Source of the DNA: Urbifossiella sp046350095
Lineage (GTDB): Bacteria > Planctomycetota > Planctomycetia > Gemmatales > Gemmataceae
Direction of reading: 5' to 3'
DNA length: 64,000 bases
Assembly (NCBI GenBank): GCA_046350095.1
Contig: JAXMBA010000002.1
Coordinates: 496,001-560,000, forward strand
Shown here: positions 8,458 to 16,836 of the stretch, piece by piece
Layout: the number at the start of each line of letters is the position of its first letter
How positions within the stretch are numbered: the stretch's first letter is position 1
The notes under the pieces: model-generated
Seen by the model: only the letters and a program-made list of their open reading frames with translations
Told to the model about the DNA's origin: nothing
Database searches by the model: none
Made by a program: the position numbers and the translations under genes

Positions 8458-8520
8458 TTGAGTTCCAACGGCGTTTTCCGCCCGCGTCCGGCGGAGCCCG
8501 AGTGGGGCGGATTCGCGGTT

Positions 8521-9543
8521 ATGAACGTAACACGATACAAGTGTTCCGTCCTCGCCGTGGACGACGACCCCGGCGTCCTCGGCGTCCTGGCCGGTCAGCT
8601 CGCCCAGGACTTCGAGGTGCTGACCGCCTGCACCGTCGAGCAGGCCCGCGGCGTCATGGGGCAGCGCGCCGTCGACATCCTGCTCAGCGACCTCAACCTC
8701 CCGGACGAGAGCGGCCTCGCCCTCCTGGACTGGGCGCGGCGGAACAGCCCGCGCACGTCGCGGGTGCTCCTCAGCGGCACGGCCCGGCTCGAGGACGCCG
8801 CCGACGCCATCAACCACTCGCAGGTCCACCGCCTCGTCCTCAAGCCGTGGCGGCCGGAAGACCTGTTGCAGACCCTCCGCTCGGCGGCCCGGGCGCTGCT
8901 GCTGGAACGGAGCCACGAGCAGCTCCTCGAAGACCTGCGGCGGTTGAACCTCGACCTCGAGCGCCGCGTCGCCGAGCGCACCCGGGAGTTGGAGGCGGCG
9001 CTGGCGCAACTCCAGCAGAAGAACCGCATCCTGGAGCAGATGGCGCTCACGGACACGCTCACCGGCGTGGCCAACCGGCGGGCCGTCGACCTGATCGCCC
9101 GCAAGGAGCTGATCCGCCGGACGCGCACCCCGTCGGCGCTGACGCTGGCGCTCATCGACGCCGACCACTTCAAGGACGTCAACACCCACCACCTGCAGAC
9201 GGGCGGCGACCACGTGCTGGCGTGGCTGGCGCGGGTGCTGTCGGACGCGGTCCGGGGCTCCGACTCGCTCGGCCGGGTGGGCGGCGAGGAGTTCATGGTG
9301 GTGGCCCCCGAGACGGACGAGGCCGGGGCGGCGTCGCTGGGGGAGCGGCTGCGCGGGCGGGTGGCGGCGGGGACGACCGAGTACGGCGGCCGGCCGATTC
9401 GCATGACGGTGAGCGTGGGGCTGGCGGTGGCCGGGGTGGGGGTGCCGGTCGGCTTCGACCAGCTGTACCGGGCGGCGGCGGCGGCGCTGCGCGAGGCGAA
9501 GGACGGCGGGCGGAACCGCTGCGTGATCCGGACGGTGGGGTAG
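8521..9543 (+). CDS. Response regulator with GGDEF domain (diguanylate cyclase)
   Basis: This 340-residue cytoplasmic protein makes cyclic di-GMP from two GTP under control of phosphorylation. A receiver domain occupies about 8-125, with acidic residues D14-D16, phospho-acceptor D57 (LLSDLNLPD) and K108 (LVLKPW). A coiled-coil linker (about 130-172) leads to a GGDEF domain with the active GGEEF variant at 254-258. Five residues before it is RGSD (245-248), the RxxD inhibitory site for product feedback. The start at ATG 8521 places the receiver domain at the N-terminus; the longer open frame upstream is not coding-like. The partner kinase is not in the window. Confidence 0.9.
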   Translation: MNVTRYKCSVLAVDDDPGVLGVLAGQLAQDFEVLTACTVEQARGVMGQRAVDILLSDLNLPDESGLALLDWARRNSPRTSRVLLSGTARLEDAADAINHSQVHRLVLKPWRPEDLLQTLRSAARALLLERSHEQLLEDLRRLNLDLERRVAERTRELEAALAQLQQKNRILEQMALTDTLTGVANRRAVDLIARKELIRRTRTPSALTLALIDADHFKDVNTHHLQTGGDHVLAWLARVLSDAVRGSDSLGRVGGEEFMVVAPETDEAGAASLGERLRGRVAAGTTEYGGRPIRMTVSVGLAVAGVGVPVGFDQLYRAAAAALREAKDGGRNRCVIRTVG

Positions 9544-9547
9544 CCGG

Positions 9548-10612
9548 TCACGTCAGCGACAGCACGTGCCCGCTCAGCCGCTCGCAGCCCGTCGCCGTCA
9601 CCAGGTAGTCGTGCTCCAGCCGGACCCCGCCGACGCCGTCCACGTACAGCCCCGGTTCGAGCGTCACCACGTCGCCGGCGACCAGCGTTTCGGTCGAGTG
9701 CCGCACGAGGAACGGCGCCTCCGGGTGCTGGATGCCGAGGCCGTGGCCGGCGTGGTGGACCAGCTTCCCGCCGAGCACCGCGTCCACGGCGTCGAACACC
9801 GCCTGACACGTCGCCCCTGGCCGCAGCACCGCCGCCCCGGCGTCGATCGCCATCGCACACAGCCCGAAGATGTTCTGCTGCTCGGGGGTCGGTTTGCCGC
9901 CGACCACGAGCGTGTTCGTGAAGTCGCTGCGGTAGCCCTGCACGACCACGGAGAAGTCGAGGATGAGCGTCTCGCCCGCGGCCAGCACGTGCGGCGTCGG
10001 CGGTCCGCCGCGCTTCTTGCTCCCGGTTGATACGGTGAAGTCGCCGTACACCACGGCCCAGTGCCCGAGGTGCGCGTACACCGCCCCGCAGATGCCGGCG
10101 TACACGTCGAGCTCGGTCATGCCGGGCTTCACGTTCGCCCGCGCCCAGGCGTGCCCGGCGTCGCCCGCCGCCATGCACGCCTTTAGCAGCGACACCTCGT
10201 CGGCGTCCTTGGCGCGGCGCATGTCGGACGTGATGGCGAAGATGTTGGCACAGTCCGGGTCGGCCAGCGAGTCGTGGATTCGGCCGCCGCTCTGCCGCAC
10301 GACCGGCTGAAGGGTCATGCGGCGCGGGCCGACGCCGGGCGACTGGCCGTCGTACCACGGGACCGGCTTCCGCTCGTCGGCGTGGGCCAGGTCGGCGGTC
10401 TTTGACACGCGGGCGTCGTGAAAAAGCGTGGCGTGGCCGTCCGGCCGCAGCAGCAGGAAGCCGCCGAAGTCCGCACCCAGACTCTGGGCCTCGACGTGGA
10501 AGTTGGCGAAGTAGCGGAGGTGGAGCGGGTCGCCGAGCAGCACCGGGGAGGCGGGGCGGAGCCGGTCCAGGAACCGCTGGCGGCGGGCGCGGCAGCCGTC
10601 GGCCGTGAGCAT
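9548..10612 (-). CDS. M24 family metallopeptidase (Xaa-Pro aminopeptidase-like)
   Basis: This 354-residue protein has a creatinase-like N-terminal domain (about 1-130) and a pita-bread catalytic domain. The five metal ligands are in place: D219, D230 (LDFSVVVQGYRSDF), H290 (HAGHGLG), E319 (LEPGLY) and E333 (RLEHDYLVT). It should cleave N-terminal residues before proline or act as a related peptidase or amidinase; the substrate is not certain. A GAGG precedes the ATG at 10612. It follows the LURP-one-like gene with a 19-base gap on the same strand, so the two are likely co-transcribed. No signal peptide is seen. Confidence 0.88.
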   Translation of the reverse strand: MLTADGCRARRQRFLDRLRPASPVLLGDPLHLRYFANFHVEAQSLGADFGGFLLLRPDGHATLFHDARVSKTADLAHADERKPVPWYDGQSPGVGPRRMTLQPVVRQSGGRIHDSLADPDCANIFAITSDMRRAKDADEVSLLKACMAAGDAGHAWARANVKPGMTELDVYAGICGAVYAHLGHWAVVYGDFTVSTGSKKRGGPPTPHVLAAGETLILDFSVVVQGYRSDFTNTLVVGGKPTPEQQNIFGLCAMAIDAGAAVLRPGATCQAVFDAVDAVLGGKLVHHAGHGLGIQHPEAPFLVRHSTETLVAGDVVTLEPGLYVDGVGGVRLEHDYLVTATGCERLSGHVLSLT

Positions 10613-10631
10613 GGGTGCCTCGGGTGTGGTG

Positions 10632-11261
10632 TTACTCGTCGCCGCCGCCGAGGCTCACGCCGCCGCGGTTCTCTTCCTTGTAGATCGTGTCGATCGCCAG
10701 CGCCGCGGCCAGGATCAGCATCTTGGCGATCGGCTCGTCCGCCAGGTCGGGGCTGACCTGCACGGCGTAGGTGTCCGCCGACGTGAACAGGTCCTTCACC
10801 AGCGACCCGAGGCTCAGCTTCTTCGACACCCGGCCCATCTCGACCTTGCCGTCCGGCGACAGGAAGCGGTAGTCGAAGCCGGTCCACTTCCCCTTGATCT
10901 CGGCGAAGTGGGTGCCGTCCTTGTCGTAGATGTGGAACCCGCCGCCGATCGTGAAGAACTTGCTCTGGTAGTAGCCGATGACGGCCCCGTTCGCGTCGAG
11001 CACCTCGACCTTGCTGCGGAACACGTACATGCCGCGGCGGATGCTGAAGACCAGCTGGTCGTCCGGCTTCTCCCGCACCTCGATGACCGTGGCCATCAGC
11101 TGCTTCGGCAGTACGAACCGGAGCAACTGCTTGACGATGCCGATCTTCTCCTGCGCCGTTCCGAGCTGCTCGCCGCTCTCGGCGTCGAGGATGTCGTAGG
11201 TGTTGGAGTTGCTGATGAACTTGACGTGCTCCTTGACCACGAAGGTGTTCTTTTCGAGCAC
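10632..11261 (-). CDS. LURP-one / scramblase-related domain protein
   Basis: This 209-residue soluble protein starts with GTG after GGGAG. Repeated beta-strand phrases such as TYDILDAESGEQLG, VFSIRRGMYVFRSKVEVLD and GGGFHIYDKDGTHFAEIKGKWTG (quoted in parts) match the tubby-like barrel of the LURP-one/DUF567 and phospholipid-scramblase superfamily. A C-terminal helix (IAKMLILAAALAIDTIY) could be a membrane-associating tail. The bacterial role of this family is unclear. Gene order suggests co-expression with the downstream M24 peptidase. It is divergent from ubiE with 96 bases between. Confidence 0.75.
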   Translation of the reverse strand: MLEKNTFVVKEHVKFISNSNTYDILDAESGEQLGTAQEKIGIVKQLLRFVLPKQLMATVIEVREKPDDQLVFSIRRGMYVFRSKVEVLDANGAVIGYYQSKFFTIGGGFHIYDKDGTHFAEIKGKWTGFDYRFLSPDGKVEMGRVSKKLSLGSLVKDLFTSADTYAVQVSPDLADEPIAKMLILAAALAIDTIYKEENRGGVSLGGGDE

Positions 11262-11307
11262 GGTGCCGCTCCCGGGTGGTTGTGCCGGCGGCCGGCCAGC
11301 GGTTAGG

Positions 11308-11315
11308 GTTATAAA
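11308..11315. promoter_or_regulatory. Divergent -10-like box between the LURP-one gene and ubiE
   Basis: GTTATAAA gives TATAAA on the plus strand (11310-11315) and TATAAC on the minus strand, in the only A/T-rich patch between the two divergent starts. No clear -35 is seen on either side. Confidence 0.35.
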
Positions 11316-11357
11316 CCGACCCCGCCGGGGCGTCCACCACCGAATACCGGGCCAACC

Positions 11358-12092
11358 GTGTCGTCACCCGTTCTCGACAAGAGTGAGGCCCGCGTCCGCC
11401 GGATGTTCGGCCAGATCGCCGGCTCCTACGACTTTCTCAACCACGCCCTCAGCCTGAACATCGACAAGCGCTGGCGCACGGCGACGGCCAAACTGGTGCC
11501 GCCGAATGCGGCCGACCCCGCGCCGATCCTCGACCTCTGCACCGGCACCGGCGACCTGGCGCTGACCTACCACCGGGCCACGAACGGCGCCGTGCACGTA
11601 GTCGGGGCCGACTTCTGCCACGAGATGCTGGTGCGGGCCGCGGCGAAGGCGAAGGACGCCGGCGCCGCCATCCCGTTCGTGGAGGCCGACGCCCAGGCGC
11701 TGCCGTTCCCGGACGACACGTTCCAGCTGGTCACCGTCTCGTTCGGCCTGCGGAACGTGACGGACACCGACCAGGGGCTGCGCGAGATGGTGCGGGTGGC
11801 GAAGCCGGGCGGGCGCGTCGCAGTGCTGGAGTTCTCGCGGCCGCGGAACCGGCTGATCGGGTGGGGCTACGGGCTGTACTTCCGGCGGGTGCTGCCGCTG
11901 ATCGGGCAGGTGGTGTCGCGGAGCCGGGAGAACGCGTACAACTACCTCCCCCGGAGCGTGCTCGCGTTCCCGGACTACGAGGCGCTCGCCGACCGGATGC
12001 GCGCCGCCGGCCTGGCCGACGTGTGGTTCCGGCCGCTGACGTTCGGGGTGGCGACGCTGTACGTCGGCACGAAACCCCACCAGACCCCCTGA
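11358..12092 (+). CDS. ubiE: Demethylmenaquinone methyltransferase / ubiquinone C-methyltransferase
   Basis: This 244-residue class I SAM methyltransferase carries out the C-methylation of demethylmenaquinone in quinone synthesis. Family marks are RRMFGQIAGSYDFLNHALSL at the N-terminus, the SAM motif LDLCTGTGDLAL and the quinone-family phrase SFGLRNVTD. A C-terminal YLPRSVLAFPDYEAL follows. The GTG at 11358 gives normal length. A menaquinone role is likelier than ubiquinone in this phylum (inference). The stop is two bases before hemE, so the two are almost certainly co-transcribed. Confidence 0.93.
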   Translation: MSSPVLDKSEARVRRMFGQIAGSYDFLNHALSLNIDKRWRTATAKLVPPNAADPAPILDLCTGTGDLALTYHRATNGAVHVVGADFCHEMLVRAAAKAKDAGAAIPFVEADAQALPFPDDTFQLVTVSFGLRNVTDTDQGLREMVRVAKPGGRVAVLEFSRPRNRLIGWGYGLYFRRVLPLIGQVVSRSRENAYNYLPRSVLAFPDYEALADRMRAAGLADVWFRPLTFGVATLYVGTKPHQTP

Positions 12093-12094
12093 CC

Positions 12095-13096
12095 ATGCCC
12101 GACCACTTGCTCGTCCGCGCCGCCCGGGGGGAAGCCGTGGAGCGGCCGCCGGTCTGGGCGATGCGGCAGGCCGGGCGCTGGGACCCCGAGTTTCGCCGCA
12201 TTCGCGCCGGGCAAGATTTCTACGCCTTCAACGAGGACGTGGAGCGAGCCGCCCAGGCCACGCTGTGCCCCCGCCGGTTCGGCGTCGATGCCATCATCCT
12301 CTTTTACGACATCACCACGCTCCCCTACGCGATGGGGCTGCCGTTCGCGCTGAAGACCGGCGCCGGCCCAACGCCCGACCGCCCCGTCCGCACGCCCGAC
12401 GACCTGAAGCGCCTGAACCCCGAGCCGCACCCCGACAGCTACGGCTACATCCGGGCGCTGCTGAAGCGGGTAAAGGCCGAGCTCGGCGGGTCGCTGCCGG
12501 TGATCGCTTTCGCGGGGGCGCCCTTCACCGTCGCCACCTACTGCATCGGGACCGGCAAGGACGTGGCGGCGACGCGCCGCTTCGCCGCCGAACAGCCGGC
12601 CGTGTGGGAGGGGTTGCTGGAACGGCTGTCGATAGCGACGGTCGGCTTCCTCAAGACGCTGATCGGCGACGGGGCCGACGTGTACCAGCTGTTCGACTCG
12701 TGGGCGGGGATGCTGGCGCCGGCCGAGTACGACGCCTGGGCGCAGGCGCACCACGCCCGCATCCTGGCCGGCGCGACGGGCGTGCCGCGCATCCTGTTCG
12801 TGAAGGAAGGCCCGTACCTGGAGCGGATGGCCACCGCCGGCGCGGAGGTGGTGAGCCTCGGCAGCCGGCACGACCTCGCCGCGGCGCGGCGCGAGTACCC
12901 CCAGCTGGTGTTCCAGGGCAACGTCGCCGAGGAGGTGCTGCGGACCGGCACGCCGGCGGACGTGGAAGCCGCCGTCAGGGCGTGCGTCGCCGCGGGCGGC
13001 GGCACGCGGCACATCGTGAACCTGAACCACGGCGTGGACAAGTCCACGCCGGTGGCGAATTTCGAGGCCTACGTGCGGGCGGCGAAGGGCGGGTAA
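12095..13096 (+). CDS. hemE: Uroporphyrinogen decarboxylase
   Basis: This 333-residue cytosolic enzyme decarboxylates the four acetate side chains of uroporphyrinogen III in haem synthesis. The N-terminal block WAMRQAGRWDPEFRRIR, then ILFYDITTLPYAMGL, FAGAPFTVATY, VYQLFDSWAGM and VNLNHGVDKSTP mark the family in order. The catalytic Asp (YDIT), Tyr (VATY) and His (NHG) are retained. Several usually invariant neighbours are changed (AGRW for AGRY, YDIT for SDIL, NLNHG for NLGHG), so this is a divergent lineage. The ATG at 12095 is two bases after the ubiE stop. Confidence 0.92.
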   Translation: MPDHLLVRAARGEAVERPPVWAMRQAGRWDPEFRRIRAGQDFYAFNEDVERAAQATLCPRRFGVDAIILFYDITTLPYAMGLPFALKTGAGPTPDRPVRTPDDLKRLNPEPHPDSYGYIRALLKRVKAELGGSLPVIAFAGAPFTVATYCIGTGKDVAATRRFAAEQPAVWEGLLERLSIATVGFLKTLIGDGADVYQLFDSWAGMLAPAEYDAWAQAHHARILAGATGVPRILFVKEGPYLERMATAGAEVVSLGSRHDLAAARREYPQLVFQGNVAEEVLRTGTPADVEAAVRACVAAGGGTRHIVNLNHGVDKSTPVANFEAYVRAAKGG

Positions 13097-13144
13097 GCGA
13101 GCCACCCGCCGCGCGTGGTTCGCCCCCCCGACCGAACGGCACCC

Positions 13145-14131
13145 ATGCGCCCGCTGCTCCTACTCCTCGCCGCACCCGCCGCGTGGCACCAACTCCCCGC
13201 CGTCCCGGACCGCGAGGGCGTCGCCGGCGCGTTCGCGGGCGTCAGCGGCGGCGCGCTACTCATCGCCGGCGGGGCCAACTTCCCCGGCAAGAAGCCCTGG
13301 GAGGGCGGCACCAAAGCCTGGACCGACGCCGCGTTCGTACTCGACAGACCGGACGGCACCTGGAAGCTCGCCGGCACGCTCCCCCGACCGCTCGGTTACG
13401 GCGTGAGCGTCACCCGCCGCGGCGCCGTCGTCTGCGCCGGCGGCAGCGACCACACCCGCCATCACGCCGACGCCTTCACCCTGGAGTGGAAGGCCGGGAA
13501 GCTGCACACCACCGCCCTTCCCCCGCTGCCGCGGCCGGCGGCGAACGGCTGCGGGGCGCTCGTCGGCGACACGCTGTACGTCGCCGGCGGCCAGGAGGCG
13601 CCGGACGCACTGGCGTCGAAAGCGGTGTTCGCGCTCGACCTGTCGGCCGCGGAGCCGCGCTGGGTCGCCGGGCCGGAGTTGCCGTCGCCGCGCGTCCTCG
13701 CCACGGCCGCGGTGTGCGACGGGGTCCTGTACGTCGTCGGGGGGTGCGAACTGGTCCGCGACGGCGAGCGCGTCTCGCGCCGCTACCTCCGCGACGGCTA
13801 TCGCCTCGACCCGCGCGCCGGCTGGAAACGAATCGCCGAGTTGCCGCGGCCGTCCGCCGCGGCGCCGTCGCCGGCCCTGTCCGACGGCGCCGGCTTCTAC
13901 CTCCTCGGCGGCGACGACGGCTCGCAGGTCCAGACCACCCCCGAGCGGCACCCCGGCTTCCCGCGCGGCGTCCTCCGCTACGACACGGCCGCCGACCGCT
14001 GGACCGCCGCGGGCGAGCAGCCGGCGCCGCGCGTCACCACGCCGTGCGTCCGCTGGGCCCACCGGTGGGTGATCCCGTCCGGCGAGATGCGGCCGGGCGT
14101 GCGGTCGCCGCAGGTGTGGGCCTTCCGCTAG
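13145..14131 (+). CDS. Secreted kelch-type beta-propeller, sialate-epimerase/mutarotase-like
   Basis: This encodes 328 residues from the ATG at 13145, opening with a hydrophobic signal segment (MRPLLLLLAAPAAW). The body is a kelch propeller with repeated GG strands (LIAGGANFPGKKPW, VVCAGGSDH, LYVAGGQE, LYVVGGCE, YLLGGDDGS). The phrase GGANFPG recalls the cyclically permuted mutarotase/NanM group, which interconverts sugar anomers in the periplasm. The catalytic residues of NanM were not verified, so a pure binding propeller remains possible. It is the third gene of a likely ubiE-hemE-kelch-14166 unit. Confidence 0.75.
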   Translation: MRPLLLLLAAPAAWHQLPAVPDREGVAGAFAGVSGGALLIAGGANFPGKKPWEGGTKAWTDAAFVLDRPDGTWKLAGTLPRPLGYGVSVTRRGAVVCAGGSDHTRHHADAFTLEWKAGKLHTTALPPLPRPAANGCGALVGDTLYVAGGQEAPDALASKAVFALDLSAAEPRWVAGPELPSPRVLATAAVCDGVLYVVGGCELVRDGERVSRRYLRDGYRLDPRAGWKRIAELPRPSAAAPSPALSDGAGFYLLGGDDGSQVQTTPERHPGFPRGVLRYDTAADRWTAAGEQPAPRVTTPCVRWAHRWVIPSGEMRPGVRSPQVWAFR

Positions 14132-14165
14132 AGTAACCCGGTACACCCCCCGCGGAGGAGAACGG

Positions 14166-14840
14166 ATGCGCGCCGCCGTCGTCGCCCTCGGCCTGGCCGC
14201 CGCCGGGCTGGTCGCCAGCCCCCCGGCCGCCGGGCAGCAGAAAGTCGTCGAGCCCGAGGAGGTGCCGCCGCGGTACGGCCAGACCTTCCGGCCGAAGGCG
14301 TACCCGCAGGGCACCGCCCGCGAGGCCGTGGCGTCTGCCATCGCCGCGGCCGAGAAGGGGGACTACGCCTACCTCGCCGCCCACCTCCTCGACCCGGCGT
14401 TCGTGGACGGCCGCGTCGACGCCATGAGCGCCGGCCCGTCCAACCCGTACCGCAAGGCCGCCGAGGCCGAGCTGCTCCGGCTCCGCGACATCCAGCGGAA
14501 GACGCCCGACGCCATCTCCGCCGCCCGCCGCGTGCCCGACGACGCCAGGGGGTTCGACGACCGCCTCGCGGCCGACACCAAGGCACTGGCGTTCGGCCAG
14601 CTCACGCGGCTGATGCGGGACAAGTTCACCGACGACCCCGAGGTGCTGAAGGACCTGCGCAAGTTTGCCCGCGCCGGCACCTTCCCCGACCCCGGCGCCC
14701 CCGGCGACGCGGCGAAGGTGGAGCTGCCCGACGTGAAGGACCGGGCCGTGTTCCTGAAGCGGAGCGGCGGCCGGTGGTACGTCGAGAACCGCCAGGCCGA
14801 CGAGAAGGCGGCTGCGCCGCCCGAGCCGAAAAAGGATTAG
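14166..14840 (+). CDS. Secreted hypothetical protein
   Basis: This encodes 224 residues with an excellent ribosome binding site (GGAGGAG before ATG 14166). The signal peptide is MRAAVVALGLAAAGLVASPPAAG. The mature part is helical and charged, with a short strand near the end (RAVFLKRSGGRWYVENRQ) typical of small DUF4878/NTF2-like domains in which a score is computed per residue chain; this is a guess. The C-terminus is Lys/Pro/Glu rich. The stop codon TAG is itself part of the left arm of the A/T-rich inverted repeat that follows. Confidence 0.7.
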   Translation: MRAAVVALGLAAAGLVASPPAAGQQKVVEPEEVPPRYGQTFRPKAYPQGTAREAVASAIAAAEKGDYAYLAAHLLDPAFVDGRVDAMSAGPSNPYRKAAEAELLRLRDIQRKTPDAISAARRVPDDARGFDDRLAADTKALAFGQLTRLMRDKFTDDPEVLKDLRKFARAGTFPDPGAPGDAAKVELPDVKDRAVFLKRSGGRWYVENRQADEKAAAPPEPKKD

Positions 14841-14914
14841 CCGCAAAAAGGCGCAAAAAGCACAAATGGAAGACCGAGCCGAGACCGAATTCAGGATTTG
14901 ATTCGTTATCTTTT

Positions 14915-15745
14915 GGTGATTAGCAAAATTCTAGGGCAGCAGATAGGCTGCTGCCATGACCCTCGAAGAGTACGAACGGCATCTGATCGGTCAGCTTTGT
15001 TGGTGGTGCCACCGGGCCACCCACGGGAGCTCCGGGCGGCAGCGGCAGTGCCCCGGGTGTCGGGCCAAGTGGAGCTACCACCGGCGCAAGGCGGAGTGGG
15101 AGTTGCTCCGCGCGTTCGCCCTCCGCACGACCGCCCACCACGCCGCCCGGGTGGTCCGGTGCAGCTACCCGACGGCCTACGCCGCGTACACCCGGTTCCG
15201 CCTCACCCTCCAGGCCGTGACCGACGACGAGAAGCGACCGCTGCTCGGCGAGCTGGAGCTCGACGAGTCGTACTTCGGGGGCAAGCGGAAGGGGAAGCGG
15301 GGCCGCGGGGCGGGCGGGAAGGTCGCGGTGTTCGGCATCCTGGAGCGGGCCGGGCGGGTGTACACGGTGGCCGTCCCGGACTGCAAGAAGGAGACCCTGA
15401 TGGCCAAGATCGAGGCGGCCACGGTCAAGGGGTCGGTGTTCTACACCGACGAGTTCACCAGCTACAACGATGTCCAGCGGCACGGCAAGCACGTCCCGGT
15501 CAACCACCAGGAGGCGTTCGCCGTGGGGCGGGCGCACATCAACGGGATCGAGGGGTTCTGGAGTTTCGCCAAGCGGCTGTACCGGCACGTCCACGGGGTG
15601 GACTCGGGGAACTTCCCGCTGTACCTGGCCGAGTACGAGTTCCGGTACAACCACCGCGGGGAACATCTGATGGACCTCCTGTACGACCGCATGATCCGGC
15701 CCACCATTCCGACCCAAACTGTGCCCTAGAATTTTGCTAATCACC
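14915..15745 (+). mobile_element. IS1595-family insertion sequence, copy 1 (831 bp)
   Basis: Perfect 24-bp terminal inverted repeats bound the element, starting GGTGATTAGCAAAATTCTAG and ending in its complement. The flanking bases ATCTTTT are repeated on both sides (14908-14914 and 15746-15752), giving a 7-base target duplication where 8 is usual. One intact transposase gene is inside. The element is the same size as copy 2 at 55068-55898. It inserted into the loop of the A/T-rich inverted repeat. Confidence 0.92.
14956..15729 (+). CDS. IS1595-family transposase
   Basis: This 257-residue transposase has an N-terminal zinc ribbon (C15, C18, C32, C35 in CWWC and CPGC). A DDE/N-type catalytic core follows: D103 (ELDESYFGGKRKG), D165 (FYTDEFTSY) and the family's HINGIEGFWSFAKR block at 194-207. 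It should move the element by cut-and-paste or a related route. The frame is intact and the protein is identical to that of copy 2, which points to recent movement. The ATG is 41 bases inside the left end, after a GCAGCA/TGCTGC hairpin that may limit read-through. Confidence 0.93.
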   Translation: MTLEEYERHLIGQLCWWCHRATHGSSGRQRQCPGCRAKWSYHRRKAEWELLRAFALRTTAHHAARVVRCSYPTAYAAYTRFRLTLQAVTDDEKRPLLGELELDESYFGGKRKGKRGRGAGGKVAVFGILERAGRVYTVAVPDCKKETLMAKIEAATVKGSVFYTDEFTSYNDVQRHGKHVPVNHQEAFAVGRAHINGIEGFWSFAKRLYRHVHGVDSGNFPLYLAEYEFRYNHRGEHLMDLLYDRMIRPTIPTQTVP

Positions 15746-15801
15746 ATCTTTTTTGTGCTTTTTGTGCATTATTGCGGCTATTCCTCCGGAACACTTCACC
15801 G

Positions 15802-16836
15802 ATGATCGACCTCCGCAGCGACACGCTGACGAAGCCCACGGCCGGGATGCTCGCGGCGATGATGTCCGCGGCCGTCGGCGACGACGTGTACGGCGAAGAC
15901 CCCACCGTCAACGAGCTGGAGGCACGCGTCGCCGACCGGTTCGGCAAGGAGGCGGCGCTGTTCTGCCCGACCGGCACGATGGCGAACCAGATCGCCGTCC
16001 GCATCCACTGCCGGCCGCAGGACGAGGTGCTGCTCGAAGCGTCGAACCACATCTACCTGTGGGAGGCGGGCGGGCCCGCGGCGCTCAGCGGGGTGACGCT
16101 CCGCACCATCCCCGGCCGCTTCGGCGTCCTCACCGTCGCCGACCTCGAACCGCACCTCCACCCCGACGACATGCACTCGGTGCGGTCGCGGCTCGTGTGC
16201 CTGGAGAACACCCACAACCGCGGCGGCGGCGGCGTCTACCCGCTCGCCACGATCGCGGAGGTATCCGCGTGGGCGAAGGCGAACGGGCTCGCCACGCACC
16301 TCGACGGTGCCCGCCTGTGGAACGCCGAGGTGGCCAGCGGCGTCGGCCCGCGGGAGTGGGCGCGGCACTTCGACACGCTGATGGTCAGCTTCAGCAAGGG
16401 GCTCGGCGCCCCCGCGGGCTCGGCGCTGGCGGGGCCGAAGGACCTGATCGCGCAGGCCCGCCGGGTGCGCAAGCTGTTCGGCGGGGCGATGCGGCAGGTC
16501 GGCTTCCTCGCGGCGGCGTGCCTGTACGGGATGGACCGCCACGTCGCGCGCCTTGCCGACGACCACGCCAACGCGAAGCTCCTCGGCGAAGCCGTGCGCG
16601 ACGTGCCCGGCCTGACGCTGACGCCGGGCGAGGTCGAGACCAACCTCGTGTGGGCGGAGGTGTCGCCGGCGCTCGGCACGGCCCGCGATGTGGCGACCCG
16701 GCTGAAGGCGGCCGGCGTGCTGGCGTCGGCGCTGGGCTCGAACGTCGTCCGCTTCGTGACGCACCTCGACGTGTCGCGGGCGGAATGCGAGCGCGCCGCG
16801 GCGGCGATCCGCGCCCTGAGCGGTGCCCGGGCATGA
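15802..16836 (+). CDS. ltaE: Low-specificity L-threonine aldolase
   Basis: This 344-residue PLP enzyme splits threonine or allo-threonine into glycine and acetaldehyde. It opens with the family hallmark MIDLRSDTLTKPTAGM, then VYGEDPTVNELE and FCPTGTMANQIA. It continues with HLDGARLWNA and the PLP lysine K199 in SFSKGLGAP. The full length matches aldolases. The ATG at 15802 lies 22 bases after the A/T-rich repeat. Its stop overlaps the next start as ATGA, so the kinase gene is translationally coupled to it. Confidence 0.92.
   Translation: MIDLRSDTLTKPTAGMLAAMMSAAVGDDVYGEDPTVNELEARVADRFGKEAALFCPTGTMANQIAVRIHCRPQDEVLLEASNHIYLWEAGGPAALSGVTLRTIPGRFGVLTVADLEPHLHPDDMHSVRSRLVCLENTHNRGGGGVYPLATIAEVSAWAKANGLATHLDGARLWNAEVASGVGPREWARHFDTLMVSFSKGLGAPAGSALAGPKDLIAQARRVRKLFGGAMRQVGFLAAACLYGMDRHVARLADDHANAKLLGEAVRDVPGLTLTPGEVETNLVWAEVSPALGTARDVATRLKAAGVLASALGSNVVRFVTHLDVSRAECERAAAAIRALSGARA

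Larger units (their letters stand above)
7938..8520. other. 583-base intergenic region with divergent control signals
   Basis: No convincing gene lies here. It contains the sigma gene's predicted promoter and roughly 295-base leader on the minus strand, a weak extended -10 for the cyclase on the plus strand, and an A-run near 8084. Short frames on both strands lack ribosome binding sites and coding character. Confidence 0.5.
14839..15779. repeat. A/T-rich long inverted repeat, copy 1, interrupted by an IS
   Basis: The left arm is 14839-14866 (AGCCGCAAAAAGGCGCAAAA, then GCACAAA). The right arm is 15751-15779 and pairs at 25 of 28 positions. The IS lies between them. The element starts in the stop codon of the upstream gene and ends 22 bases before the next start, so it fills the whole gap apart from the IS. 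Confidence 0.8.

Noticed and set aside
14839..15779. Short frames with MCFLC-type starts at the A/T-rich repeats
   Set aside because: The peptides are readings of the repeat arm itself and appear at each copy. They reflect the repeat, not genes.
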